DNA of 64,000 nucleotides from Gracilibacillus alcaliphilus (GCF_016909015.1 NZ_JAFBFA010000025.1:13578-77577), one strand, 5' to 3'; numbered from the stretch's first letter, positions 35,690 through 44,271 are shown. Translations and numbers: made by a program. The notes: generated by a model from the sequence alone, not told the origin.

Positions 35690-36370
35690 ATGGATACAAT
35701 ATTAGAAATTCAAAATCTTTCAAAAGTAATAAAAGGACATTTTTTACTTAAAGATATTCAATTGAAAATAGATCAACCAAAGGTGTACGGAATTGTCGGT
35801 AGAAATGGTTCTGGAAAAAGTGTTTTTTTTAAAACCATTGCGGGCCTGCTTGTTCCGACTAAAGGTACTGTAAAAGTTTTTGATGATCATATTGGAAAAG
35901 GAAAATTCCCAAAAGATTTCGGGGCTTTACTAGATACCCCGGGATTTCTTGGGCATTATTCGGGCTTACGTAACTTAAAATTGTTATCTTCTATTCAAAA
36001 TAAAGTGACCGATGAAGATTTGAAAAAGGCAATTTCTGATGTTGGTTTAAACCCAAATGATACTAAACCAGTTCGTAAATATTCACTCGGTATGAAACAA
36101 CGACTTGGCATTGCACAAGCCATCATGGAAAAACCTAAATTATTGATATTAGATGAACCAATGAATGGGTTAGATGAATCAGGAGTACATGATGTTAGGC
36201 GAATGATATTAGATTTTAAAAAACAAGGAATGACTATTTTGTTAGCAAGCCATAACTCTGAGGATATTTCGATATTATGCGACGTAATCTATAAAATGGA
36301 TAATGGAAAAATGACACTTCTACAGGACAATAAACCTTTAGATCATGATCGGGTAGTGAAGAGTGACTAA
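35690..36370 (+). CDS. ABC transporter ATP-binding protein
   Basis: This 226-residue ATPase has Walker A GRNGSGKSV, signature KYSLGMKQR, Walker B LLILDEPMNGLD and switch His in ASHNSEDI. The length and the MKQR signature fit lantibiotic-immunity or BcrA-type exporters. The SD AAAGGAG lies nine bases before ATG 35690. It serves the three membrane subunits upstream. Confidence 0.85.
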   Translation: MDTILEIQNLSKVIKGHFLLKDIQLKIDQPKVYGIVGRNGSGKSVFFKTIAGLLVPTKGTVKVFDDHIGKGKFPKDFGALLDTPGFLGHYSGLRNLKLLSSIQNKVTDEDLKKAISDVGLNPNDTKPVRKYSLGMKQRLGIAQAIMEKPKLLILDEPMNGLDESGVHDVRRMILDFKKQGMTILLASHNSEDISILCDVIYKMDNGKMTLLQDNKPLDHDRVVKSD

Positions 36371-36518
36371 TTCTCTTCTTAAGGTTGTAGGTCGTACAAT
36401 AAACGATCTAGGTCTCACAAAGCTCGGTATGCGTATTTCCGAGGAACAGCTTTTGGTATGGTGTATTAAGGGAGCTGCGGCCAATTTACAAAAGATTAAA
36501 GTCACTAAACCAAAATGA
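36363..36518 (+). CDS. 51-residue ORF overlapping the ATPase gene
   Basis: GTG 36363 lies inside the last codons of the ATPase gene, an overlap of eight bases that would allow translational coupling. The product (TNSLLKVVGRTINDLGLT, ISEEQLLVWCIKGAAANL) is basic and amphipathic with one Cys. Local GC is higher than around it. It could be a small peptide, a fragment of a lost gene or chance. No family is recognised. Confidence 0.35.
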   Translation: MTNSLLKVVGRTINDLGLTKLGMRISEEQLLVWCIKGAAANLQKIKVTKPK

Positions 36519-36737
36519 ATTGTATCATTATATTCAATTTGCAAACTGCTGTTATAAGTGCAAAAACAATATATTCAGTATCTACAAAGGTGATACTGAA
36601 TATATGATAATTCAAAACGGCTGTATTTATTATTATTGTGAATTTAGATACAATTCGATATGACAAAGAAAGATTTTAAAGTGTTATGACTGTTATTTAT
36701 CAATAGACAATATTTAATATTATTTTTAATCGTTATA

Positions 36738-36770
36738 CCCGACTGATTCATGTTCAGTTGGGCTTTTTTT
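36738..36770 (+). terminator. Hairpin plus T-run upstream of the sigma-like gene of element B
   Basis: CCCGACTGA pairs with TCAGTTGGG and is followed by eight T's. The same structure precedes the sigma-like relic of element A. It is conserved with the module, which suggests a role in attenuation as well as termination. Confidence 0.65.
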
Positions 36771-36894
36771 TGTGCTTAATAAAGATTTTAAAAAATATTG
36801 CTTTTATCTTTGGCATTTCATAAAAAAGCTTGTTGAAGGATATGAAAGGGGAAATCGCCACCCACCTTTGCAGTTGCGAAGGGAGAGGAAATGC

Positions 36895-37332
36895 ATGATA
36901 GAACCAGATCGTACCGAATGGCAAGTTCGTTGTGCCTTTAATGCTTTTTGTAAACGTGTATTGAAGAACGAAGCAATCAATATTTTCAACGAAAGACAAC
37001 AACGACAAGCAAAGGAGATGACATTTTCTGATCTTACCCCACAAGAAGAAAATCAACTCTTTACCTTAGATAAGCAATATGAAGGAGAAGAAGGACAATA
37101 TTTTCAAGTGGCTGGAAAGGAAATCACTCCAAAATTACTTGCTGAAGCCATGCGTACCTTGCCAAAAGAAAAGCGTATCACTGTTCTACTATACTACTTT
37201 TTTAATCTATCTGACGTAGAAATCAGTCAACTTCTCGATATTCCACGCAGTACGGTACAGTATAGACGGACAAGCTCTTTTGAACGGTTAAAACGGTTTT
37301 TGGAGGAACATGCAGATGAATGGGATGATTAA
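36895..37332 (+). CDS. Sigma-70-like regulator (Tn916 Orf7-like)
   Basis: This 145-residue protein starts at ATG 36895 behind GGGAGAGG. The N-terminal part (WQVRCAFNAFCKRVLKNEAI) is region-2-like and the C-terminal part (LRTLPKEKR-type, DVEISQLLDIPRSTVQYRR) is a region-4 helix-turn-helix. In Tn916-type ICEs Orf7 acts with Orf8 in transcription of excision genes. It overlaps the Orf8-like gene. It is the intact version of the relic at 957-1393. Confidence 0.8.
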   Translation: MIEPDRTEWQVRCAFNAFCKRVLKNEAINIFNERQQRQAKEMTFSDLTPQEENQLFTLDKQYEGEEGQYFQVAGKEITPKLLAEAMRTLPKEKRITVLLYYFFNLSDVEISQLLDIPRSTVQYRRTSSFERLKRFLEEHADEWDD

Positions 37333-37570
37333 TTCTAATACTGAAAATGATGAACGTGGCTTAATGCCATACCCAATTATTTTAGCTGCAAATAAGGGTG
37401 AGCCAGAAGCAATGAAAGTAGTTATTCTGCATTATGCAAGTTACATGACAAGCCTGTCCATGCGTAAGCTTCGTGATGAGCATGGGAACATTTATTGGGG
37501 CATAGATGAAGATACACGTGATCGTTTGCGTTCGAAACTTATGCAGTCTATTTTAACTTTCAAAATTTAA
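37316..37570 (+). CDS. Helix-turn-helix protein, Tn916 Orf8-like
   Basis: This 84-residue protein (MNGMINSNTENDERGLMP) is nearly identical to the one at 1377-1631. ATG 37316 lies nine bases after GGAGG; ATG 37310 is closer. It contains ILAANKGEPEAMKVV and WGIDEDTRDRLRSKLM. The start is nested in the end of the sigma-like gene, so both are made from one transcript. The RNA-like block follows within 40 bases. Confidence 0.78.
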   Translation: MNGMINSNTENDERGLMPYPIILAANKGEPEAMKVVILHYASYMTSLSMRKLRDEHGNIYWGIDEDTRDRLRSKLMQSILTFKI

Positions 37571-37608
37571 GTAGAGAGATTTCCCCTTTCATATTATTTT
37601 TGTTCTTT

Positions 37609-37903
37609 GACAAAGAAAGCATGGAAGATAACGCCATGCAGTATAAACAAAAAATCAGATACGTTCTGTTGATGATAAGCCACCTGACAAGTACGCCAAG
37701 ACTTCCAACATGGAACGAGCGAAACATACTTTGTCAGACACAATCGTGGTGAATTGTTGGCGATAATCCATCAACAGTATAATGATACTCCCCTACCATC
37801 ATGGTTCGAGCGTTCAAAGCGTCGCAAGCTATGAGTAGGGCTGGAAGAAATACTTGCAGGGGTGAAATTCCCGTGGAGCTGCACCAACAGCCGTCTGATT
37901 TTT
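37609..37903 (+). ncRNA. Candidate structured RNA, copy B
   Basis: This copy pairs AAAAATCAGA (37650-37659) with TCTGATTTTT (37894-37903), as copies A and C do. It replaces the inner stems by different but still complementary sequences: CTGTTGATG/CATCAACAG (37666-37674 with 37769-37777) and CTGACAA-GTA/TAC-TTTGTCAG (37684-37693 with 37737-37747, one bulge). The 5' hairpin is GCATGG/CCATGC (37619-37639). These compensatory differences against copies A and C support a conserved fold. It lies between the HTH gene and DUF3173/integrase. Confidence 0.7.
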
Positions 37904-38059
37904 GACTTTCAGTTTAACAAGATAAGTTATGAGAATAAGACCTTTTTATTTTAGTGCAAGAGCCAAATTCACGTAACGTATTAGAATTAGTTTTATAAAC
38001 GCGATATAATAATAGACAGATATCAAATAGCATATCCTAGTCTATGGAAAGGAGTTCAT

Positions 38060-38245
38060 ATGGTCACAGTCACTAAAAAAGACTTGATAGCACTAGGTTA
38101 TGGTCCCTCTTTTTCAGCTGATATCATTAGGGAGTGTAAAAAACTAATGATTTCAAAGGGCCACAAGTATTATCAATCTAAAAAATTGGATCGTGTACCT
38201 AAAGAAGCTGTAGAGGAAGTATTAGGGATAACTTTAGATGTGTGA
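38060..38245 (+). CDS. DUF3173 protein, putative excisionase
   Basis: This 61-residue basic protein (LGYGPSFSADIIRECKKLM, VPKEAVEEVLGI) has an HTH-like pattern. It starts at ATG 38060 behind AAAGGAG. DUF3173 proteins lie directly before tyrosine integrases in many Firmicute elements, in the place of Xis. A role in excision or directionality is inferred. It ends 38 bases before the integrase start. Confidence 0.78.
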   Translation: MVTVTKKDLIALGYGPSFSADIIRECKKLMISKGHKYYQSKKLDRVPKEAVEEVLGITLDV

Positions 38246-38283
38246 TTTGTACTTCTTGCACTAATTGCGTAAGGAGTGAAATC

Positions 38284-39495
38284 ATGACTAAAGATATCGT
38301 CAAAAAAGCAAAGAACGGAACTTATTACTTTAGGGCTAATTTAGGCTATCACCCCATCACTGGCAAGCAAATTCAGAAATACCGCAGTGGTTTTAAGACT
38401 AAAAAAGAAGCAAGGGAAGAATATTCGAGGTTATTACTAACAAAGTCAGACGCATTAGAAGAAAAGCAAGATGATATTTTGTTTCAACAGTTTATTGAAG
38501 ATATTTTCTTACCTTGGTATAAAACACAAGTAAAAGGAAGAACGTACGATAATCGATTACCGACTGTAAGAAAACATTTCACTTTTTTTGATAACTTAAT
38601 CACAACAGAAATTACCCCGATTCATGTTCAAAAATGGCAATTAGCGTTATCTAAAAAGAAGTATCGTTCTTCTTATATTAGAAATGTTCAAGGGTTGTTT
38701 TCCATGGCAATGGATCGAGCTGTTGTTTTAGGATTAGCTGAAAGTAATCCATCGAAAATTGTTGGAAATGTGAAAAAGACAAAAACAAAAATAGATTTTT
38801 GGACAAAAGAAGAATTTGAAAAAGTCATCTCTCTTTTCTATAAGGAAGACTACTATCAACATTTTTTATTTATCTCGTTATGGTTTTTATTTATGACAGG
38901 TATGCGGATTGGAGAAGCCACTGCAATTCAATGGGAAGATATTGATTTTGACGCTGGTGTGTTATCTATTGATAAAACACTCTACTATAAGAATTTAGAT
39001 AACTATTCTTTTGTAGAACCGAAAACAAAAGCTAGCGTTCGTCATATTGCATTAGATGAGGATACATTAACGTTACTTCATGAATGGAAGGACGTGCAGC
39101 AATCTGTCGTTCAAACCAATTTTGTGATGAGCTATAATGGTATCCCCACACAAAAGCATACGTTAGCGAATGCCATTACACGTTTTTCTGAAAAAGCTGA
39201 GGTGCATCGTATCAGGTTACATGCTTTAAGACATTCTCATGCTTCCCTGCTCATCAGTATGGGAGAAAATCCATTAATCATTAAAGATCGCCTAGGGCAT
39301 GAAGATATTGAAACAACATTAGGTACTTATGGGCATCTGTATCCTAATAGTAATTTTGAGGTCGCTCATAAACTAAAAGGTATATTGTCTTATCAAACTG
39401 CATCTGAGAATAAAGATACTTCACCCAAAAATCAGTTCACTGCTCATTACCTACGTAAAGGTTTAAAAACAAATAATGCAATAACAATGCAATGA
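38284..39495 (+). CDS. int: Tyrosine recombinase (integrase) of element B
   Basis: This 403-residue integrase has an N-terminal arm-type DNA-binding domain (NGTYYFRANLGYHPITGKQI), an SAM-like core-binding domain and a catalytic domain with Arg in MTGMRIGEA, LHALRHSHASLL (His-x-x-Arg), GHEDIETTLGTYGHLY (His and nucleophile Tyr). The start is ATG 38284 (MTKDIVKK) behind AAGGAGTG. It is about 60% similar by eye to the integrase at 47900. The adjacent att site shows that it targets the 3' end of guaA. Confidence 0.9.
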   Translation: MTKDIVKKAKNGTYYFRANLGYHPITGKQIQKYRSGFKTKKEAREEYSRLLLTKSDALEEKQDDILFQQFIEDIFLPWYKTQVKGRTYDNRLPTVRKHFTFFDNLITTEITPIHVQKWQLALSKKKYRSSYIRNVQGLFSMAMDRAVVLGLAESNPSKIVGNVKKTKTKIDFWTKEEFEKVISLFYKEDYYQHFLFISLWFLFMTGMRIGEATAIQWEDIDFDAGVLSIDKTLYYKNLDNYSFVEPKTKASVRHIALDEDTLTLLHEWKDVQQSVVQTNFVMSYNGIPTQKHTLANAITRFSEKAEVHRIRLHALRHSHASLLISMGENPLIIKDRLGHEDIETTLGTYGHLYPNSNFEVAHKLKGILSYQTASENKDTSPKNQFTAHYLRKGLKTNNAITMQ

Positions 39496-39496
39496 A
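39475..39496 (+). repeat. 11-bp tandem repeat at the integrase stop codon, possible arm site
   Basis: AATGCAATAAC is followed directly by AATGCAATGAA. The position across the integrase stop and the 11-bp period equal those of the TGTGCCAT repeats at 49069-49090. It is probably the integrase arm-type site at the right end of element B. Confidence 0.5.
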
Positions 39497-39507
39497 AATA
39501 GAGTAAA

Positions 39508-39543
39508 GAGCTGAAACCCTTATAAATAAAGGGGTTCCAGCTC
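39508..39543 (+). terminator. Terminator after integrase B
   Basis: GAGCTGAAACCC pairs with GGGTTCCAGCTC with one mismatch. No long T-run follows, but the place between integrase and att is the same as in element C. Confidence 0.5.
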
Positions 39544-39551
39544 TCCGACAA

Positions 39552-39563
39552 CTATTCCCACTC
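39552..39563. other. att site between elements B and C (guaA 3'-end copy)
   Basis: CTATTCCCACTC reads on the minus strand as GAG TGG GAA TAG, i.e. Glu-Trp-Glu-stop, the end of GuaA. It matches the genuine guaA end at 49145-49156 at 11 of 12 positions. It marks the junction formed when a second element entered the same site. Confidence 0.7.
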
Positions 39564-39657
39564 AGTACTTCGCCAATACAATATCGTGCAATATGGTTGA
39601 TATAAAGGGATTTAAGGAAATATCAAAAACAATAAAAACATATAAATTGATATAAAG

Positions 39658-39679
39658 TGTGCCATGACTGTGCCACAGA
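39658..39679. repeat. 11-bp tandem repeat at the left end of element C, possible arm site
   Basis: TGTGCCATGAC and TGTGCCACAGA stand in tandem about 100 bp inside the left att site. They match TGTGCCATAAC/TGTGCCATGAA at the right end of the same element. Confidence 0.55.
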
Positions 39680-39690
39680 TTTTAATAAAT

Positions 39691-39725
39691 CACAAGCTGG
39701 AATGAGAGATCATTTCGGCTTTTTC
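39691..39725. terminator. Hairpin with T-run inside the left end of element C
   Basis: AGCTGGAATGA pairs imperfectly with TCATTTCGGCT and is followed by TTTTTC. It could stop transcription entering from integrase B. Confidence 0.5.
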
Positions 39726-39934
39726 ATTCATTTTAAAGAATGATATTTGATAGTGTTCAAAATCGACTTTTCTTATATTTATAACAATGATAAAAAGACG
39801 ATGTAACTTTTGAATTTTACAAATCAAATGCCTCCAAGGATATATTTTGTGAACAGGATTTCTAAAACAGGCAAAATAAAGGCTGCCCAGTGCGGCGGCG
39901 TGCGAAGCGAAAGCCGATGTACTGGGCTAAGCCT

Positions 39935-39981
39935 GCGTGGCGACAGCCACGCCTTAACCCCCCGTTTCTAACAGGGGGGTA
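39935..39981. other. oriT: oriT of the Tn916/ICEBs1 type
   Basis: ACCCCCC-N12-GGGGGGTA (39957-39981) contains CTAACAGGGGGG, the inverted repeat and nick region of ICEBs1 and Tn916 origins of transfer. It is preceded by a perfect hairpin GCGTGGC/GCCACGC (39935-39952) and by CCCAGT/ACTGGG arms (about 39889-39926). The GC-rich island stands out in AT-rich surroundings. The gap 39982-40393 holds nothing else that I can support. No relaxase gene lies nearby. Confidence 0.75.
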
Positions 39982-40393
39982 GAAAAACATTAGGAAACAG
40001 TCAATAAGAGCTGTTAACACCTGTAGGCGCAATGGTTTGAAGCATTCATGTGTTATGTCAGATTTTAAGTCTTAGTTGACATCTTTTTAGTATTGCGGAA
40101 ACGCATATAAATTAAGTAGCTTGATATCAACAATCACAGAATAAAGACCACTAGAATTGAGATATGGTATGTTAAAAATAAATTGGTTGTTTTATTAAGT
40201 TAAGTTTTTTTAAATGAAAATAATTTAATAAAAAAATAATTCGTATAGAACAAATAAAGCATCGTTAATTTAATGTTCTTCCACACGATTATCCGAATGA
40301 GAGTTATATAAAAATTAAATGATTAAAATGGGTTTCAATACTATTTAAAGGCAAATCATCCGATCAATTGTCTAATAAGTAGAATGGACAGAT

Positions 40394-40825
40394 TTGAGGA
40401 GAAAGTATTGTGAAAAAAAGATTGTTGTAGTAGATGATGAAATTTTGATTATTATGTTGCCAGCTAGTATTTCTGAAAATAACAGAAGGTTGATAGAAGA
40501 AGAGGCGAGAACGGAAGAAGCGCCCCCTCGGAAAGACCCCGTAGTTGTATTGCAATATCAGCAAATAGATGGAGAGATGAATTTCTATACGATTACAGGG
40601 AAAATTGATTCAACGAAAGAGGATGAATTAAAATTCTACGATAATGTCGATTCGTATGAGCTGAGTGGATATGCTATTGAGCATGCTCATGATGACGGTG
40701 AAAATAATAGTAATGTACAAGGAATGAAAATCACTATTCCAGAAGAAGGCTATGAAATTATGATGCATGCATCTCTAATATCTCAGGAAAAGATGGAAAA
40801 GATATTGCTATCAATGGTTGAATAG
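40394..40825 (+). pseudogene. Hypothetical protein with disrupted start
   Basis: The frame of about 140 residues ends in YEIMMHASLISQEKMEKIL, like the C-terminus of DUF4367-type lipoproteins or anti-sigma proteins. The natural start would be GTG 40411 behind GAGGAG, but that frame stops after six codons; adding one A in its A7 run would join KKIVVVDDEI to the rest. So the gene seems frameshifted, or fused after deletion. The middle (ENNRRLIEEEARTEEAPPRK) is charged. Function unknown. Confidence 0.4.
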
Positions 40826-41081
40826 TGATACTAAAATCTATATGGGGCTATTTTTCAAGCCCCTTTATTTGATGAATTTTTCACATTTTATCTTTTATTT
40901 GACAACATATTGGCAACCAACTAAATACACATTAGGATAAACTATACCAAGACTAGTTGGAAGATGTGCTAAAGTATTTTCCCCTTATTTTGAATCACTT
41001 ATTATCAACGACAAATTGGTCTTATGTTGCACTAAACATTCACTGTTTCAAATTTGTTACAAACTAAACTTTCCTTACTTT

Positions 41082-41960
41082 TCATTCGTAAATAGTCACA
41101 ATGACCCCGTCCATATTGTTACCTGAAATCTCATATTCATGATCTTTTGGTATACTAATGGTCATGTTCTCTGAAAAAGGGTAATAAGAAATAGTATACT
41201 CTTCATCTTCGAATTTAGCTAAAATCTTCTTTTTTTCTTTTAGATAATCTAAATATTCTTCTAAAACAAAATCTTTTTCCTTCATAATCGCACTATGTGG
41301 TAAACCAACATAGCGAATATGCCAAGGTTCATATTGAATTCCCGTAATATCAGTTTTATCCTCTGGGTAGCGTAAAACAAAACCGTATTTCCATGCATTT
41401 TTCCTTATCCACTTTCCTTCTGGTGCATCTTTCATTTGCATCTGTGTAGACCCCACATCGAGTGCTAATCCCAAATTATGTTCACTATAACCTGGGGGTA
41501 ATGCACGGACAGACCCCATTTCTTCATAAAGTGCTTGTTGTTTCTCAAAACTTCGAAATCCACTTGTAAAGGCAAAATGATGAAGACCATCATTTTCCGC
41601 ATCAGCAATCATTTCTGAGAATTTATGTGCAATATCCCTAGATAAATAGCTTTCACTATCTAATAACACGTATCCCTGTACCAACTCATTGTGCTCAGAT
41701 AAATTGATAATATCCGTTCTAACACTTCCCTCGTGAACAGGATATTCACTGTTGACTAACAGTAGATTTCCTTGGTAAATTTGTTCTTTTGTAATTTCCT
41801 TCTGTACAATATTTTCAGTTTTTCCTTGATCATCACTTATTTTATTTTCATTGGATTCATATTGTTGAATTTCTACCTTATCCTGAAAAATCGGTAATAT
41901 ATAAACATATGTAAGGCATAAACATACGATCAAAGACAAAAACAAGCCCCACTTCTTCAT
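41082..41960 (-). CDS. VanY-like D,D-carboxypeptidase (M15B)
   Basis: This 292-residue protein has an N-terminal membrane anchor (residues 5-25) and an extracellular zinc peptidase domain with TSGFRSFEKQQ, the zinc ligands in SEHNLGLALDV (His, Asp) and EPWHIRYVG (His with catalytic Glu/Trp context). It removes the terminal D-Ala or D-Lac from peptidoglycan precursors. The start ATG 41960 follows AAAGGAGGAAG. It lies downstream of the regulator-kinase pair in the same direction, as in van-type vanRSY sets. A C-terminal domain of about 50 residues after the peptidase core is extra. Confidence 0.85.
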   Translation of the reverse strand: MKKWGLFLSLIVCLCLTYVYILPIFQDKVEIQQYESNENKISDDQGKTENIVQKEITKEQIYQGNLLLVNSEYPVHEGSVRTDIINLSEHNELVQGYVLLDSESYLSRDIAHKFSEMIADAENDGLHHFAFTSGFRSFEKQQALYEEMGSVRALPPGYSEHNLGLALDVGSTQMQMKDAPEGKWIRKNAWKYGFVLRYPEDKTDITGIQYEPWHIRYVGLPHSAIMKEKDFVLEEYLDYLKEKKKILAKFEDEEYTISYYPFSENMTISIPKDHEYEISGNNMDGVIVTIYE

Positions 41961-42050
41961 TATAAAACTTCCTCCTTTTTCTCTTACTCTTTTAGAATAG
42001 GAAAAACTTTTTAAATAAAGAGTAGGGTAAACCTTAAATTTTTCTTAAAT

Positions 42051-43178
42051 TTATTGTATTGTATCATTCTTCTTGTTATTAGATGTACTTCCTTGTGGTA
42101 AACGGACTTCAAAGGTCGTTTGTATTAAATTACTCTCTGCTGAAATAGTTCCATGATGCTGTTCAATAATATTCTTTGCAATAAATAAGCCCAGACCTGT
42201 GCTGTCCTCTTTATATGTTCTTGCTTTATCCCCAGTATAGAATACATCAAAAATATGCGGAATCTCATCATTAGGAATACGATCTCCATAGTTCACAACT
42301 TGAACTACAACGTTATGTTCTTCGACAAACCCGTTGATATCAACATACTCACCTTCAAACCCATAACGCACCGCGTTGATCATCAGATTTTCAAACACGC
42401 GAGCGATCAAGTCCCCATCACCTAAAATAGATAAATCAGTCACACAATTCATCCGAGCAATCAAATGATTCTTTTTAAATACAGGATACAATTCTTCCTT
42501 TAATTGACGCAGGAGATTGGTTACGTTTATTTCCTTTTTCTCAACTGGTAGCATTCCATAATTCATTTTAGTGATTTCAAATAATTCATTAATTAGCTTT
42601 TCCAACCGTTGTGATTTCGTAAAAGCAATTGACAGATAATGTCTCACTTGATCTTCAGTCAATTCTTCATCTTTAAGTATCAAATCCAAGTATCCTAAAA
42701 CCGAAGTAAGTGGGGTCCGTAAATCATGGGCTAAATTTACAATCAATTGCTCCTTACTGCTTTCCGAAAAATCCCCTCGTTGAATCGCCATTTCCAATTT
42801 TTCACTTGCTAAATTAATATCTTGCGCAATATCCGCAAATTCATCATTAGAATGGATATGTATCTTGTGTTTAAAATCACCTTGTGCTAGTGAATGAATT
42901 CCGTTTGAAATGTTATTAAAATATGTAGAATAAGGTTTAGTTAGCAAATAGAAAAACAAAAAAGAAAGTGGGATAAATAACATCAAAAAGAAATTAATAT
43001 CCCCAATATTCCGAATAAATATGCGTACTTGAGCTAACAGACTCCCATAATCTACTGATGTTTGATAATACCATTGTAATCCTTTGAAGATCAGATATGT
43101 TATGCCACCTGATAAAATCATACTTAAACCAAATAGTAGCACCATCTTTGAACGAAAACTATATATTATTTTAGCCAT
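42051..43178 (-). CDS. VanS-like sensor histidine kinase
   Basis: This 375-residue kinase has two membrane helices (about 10-32 and 55-75), a HAMP domain (FKHKIHIHSNDEFADIAQDI), phosphoacceptor His in NLAHDLRTPLTSVLGYLDL, N box (VFENLMINAVRYG) and STGLGLFIAKNI. This matches VanS of the VanA/VanM-like branch. The start overlaps the regulator gene by eight bases. With no vanH, vanA or vanX in the window its output is probably the VanY-like peptidase. Confidence 0.83.
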   Translation of the reverse strand: MAKIIYSFRSKMVLLFGLSMILSGGITYLIFKGLQWYYQTSVDYGSLLAQVRIFIRNIGDINFFLMLFIPLSFLFFYLLTKPYSTYFNNISNGIHSLAQGDFKHKIHIHSNDEFADIAQDINLASEKLEMAIQRGDFSESSKEQLIVNLAHDLRTPLTSVLGYLDLILKDEELTEDQVRHYLSIAFTKSQRLEKLINELFEITKMNYGMLPVEKKEINVTNLLRQLKEELYPVFKKNHLIARMNCVTDLSILGDGDLIARVFENLMINAVRYGFEGEYVDINGFVEEHNVVVQVVNYGDRIPNDEIPHIFDVFYTGDKARTYKEDSTGLGLFIAKNIIEQHHGTISAESNLIQTTFEVRLPQGSTSNNKKNDTIQ

Positions 43179-43872
43179 TGAATATGTAGCCTACTCCCCA
43201 TATTGTTTTAATCCAGTTGTCTTTATACTCGTCTTCTCGAAGTTTTTTCCGAAGCGTACGTATATGGACCATAACTGTGTTTGCTCCACCATAGTATGCT
43301 TCATCCCAAACCTGCTGAAAAATATTTTCCACGCTAAATACTTTCTTTGGATGACTCGCTAATAAATGCAAAATGTCAAATTCCTTCGGTGTTAACTCAA
43401 TGTGATCACCATAAAGAGTTACAGTACGCTGGTCAGGAATAATAACCAATCCACCATATTCCAAATAGGTTTTATCTTCCGTATTTTCTTTAGGTTGATT
43501 TAACTTCGTAAAACGTCGAAGCTGGGCATTAACACGTGCTACCAACTCTATAGGTGTAAATGGTTTTGTCATATAATCATCTGCTCCGATGACTAATCCT
43601 TTTACTTTATCAAAATCAGAGGTTTTAGCACTCAAAAATATGATAGGAATATTGGATTGTTCACGAATATGGTGTGTTACTTCAAATCCATCCATATGAG
43701 GCATCATAATATCCAGTATTGCTAAATCAACCTGTTTAGTCTTGATAGCATGAACAGCTTCTTGTCCGTCCAATACTTTAATAACATCATAACCTTCTTT
43801 TTCCAAATGAATAGCAATTAAATCGGCAATTTCCTTTTCATCATCAGCAATTAATATTGAAATATTTTTCAT
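43171..43872 (-). CDS. VanR-like OmpR-family response regulator
   Basis: This 233-residue regulator has SILIADDEKEIADLI, phosphoacceptor Asp in LAILDIMMPHMDG, GADDYMTKPFTPIELVARV and a winged helix (GGANTVMVHIRTLRKKL). The 'GADDYMTKPFxPxELVARVxAQLRR' pattern is close to VanR. It heads the regulator-kinase-peptidase operon. The 400-bp gap 43873-44271 upstream must hold its promoter; I could not define it. Confidence 0.83.
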   Translation of the reverse strand: MKNISILIADDEKEIADLIAIHLEKEGYDVIKVLDGQEAVHAIKTKQVDLAILDIMMPHMDGFEVTHHIREQSNIPIIFLSAKTSDFDKVKGLVIGADDYMTKPFTPIELVARVNAQLRRFTKLNQPKENTEDKTYLEYGGLVIIPDQRTVTLYGDHIELTPKEFDILHLLASHPKKVFSVENIFQQVWDEAYYGGANTVMVHIRTLRKKLREDEYKDNWIKTIWGVGYIFNG

Positions 43873-44271
43873 CTTCCCACTTCCTAGTTAGATTTAACAT
43901 ATATCAAAATGTTAGACCTTATTCATTTTATAATACTTCGTTTTGTGTATCATTCTACTTAGTAATATTAAAAAATGATCCGTGCATTGAATAATCCTAA
44001 TTTTATTATATCTAAGATGATAATTACATACCAACTATTAATACATTAAGAAAGAGAAGTCAAATCCCTTCTTTTTTCGCATATAGAAAGAGAACTTTTA
44101 GGAGAAATCTGGAACAAATAAAACAACTTAAATCAGAGAATGACGACAGTAATAAAAAAGGAAATCCGAAATTACGTGCAAGTTTGACATAAAGTATCCC
44201 TTATTTACTTTCATCCGGCCATAAGCGTACATTATGATATAGTTATAAGTTAATTCATCACTTTACTTCAA

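Larger units (their letters stand above)
14829..39563 (+). mobile_element. Element B: truncated Tn916-family ICE in the guaA-type att site
   Basis: Gene order matches Tn916: orf16 (5'-truncated), orf15, orf14, orf13, cargo, then Orf7-like sigma, Orf8-like HTH, excision-type gene and tyrosine integrase. The right end has a terminator and a copy of the guaA 3' end (39552-39563). The left half, which should carry the coupling protein, relaxase and oriT, is missing, so it cannot transfer by itself. Cargo comprises PepSY, nos-like and SCO genes and the BlaI/BlaR1-ABC locus. The left boundary is the break inside orf16, not a true att site. Confidence 0.75.

Noticed and set aside
36338..36544. Minus-strand 68-codon ORF at the end of the exporter operon
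   Set aside because: It is antisense to the ATPase end and the 51-residue ORF, and lacks an SD.
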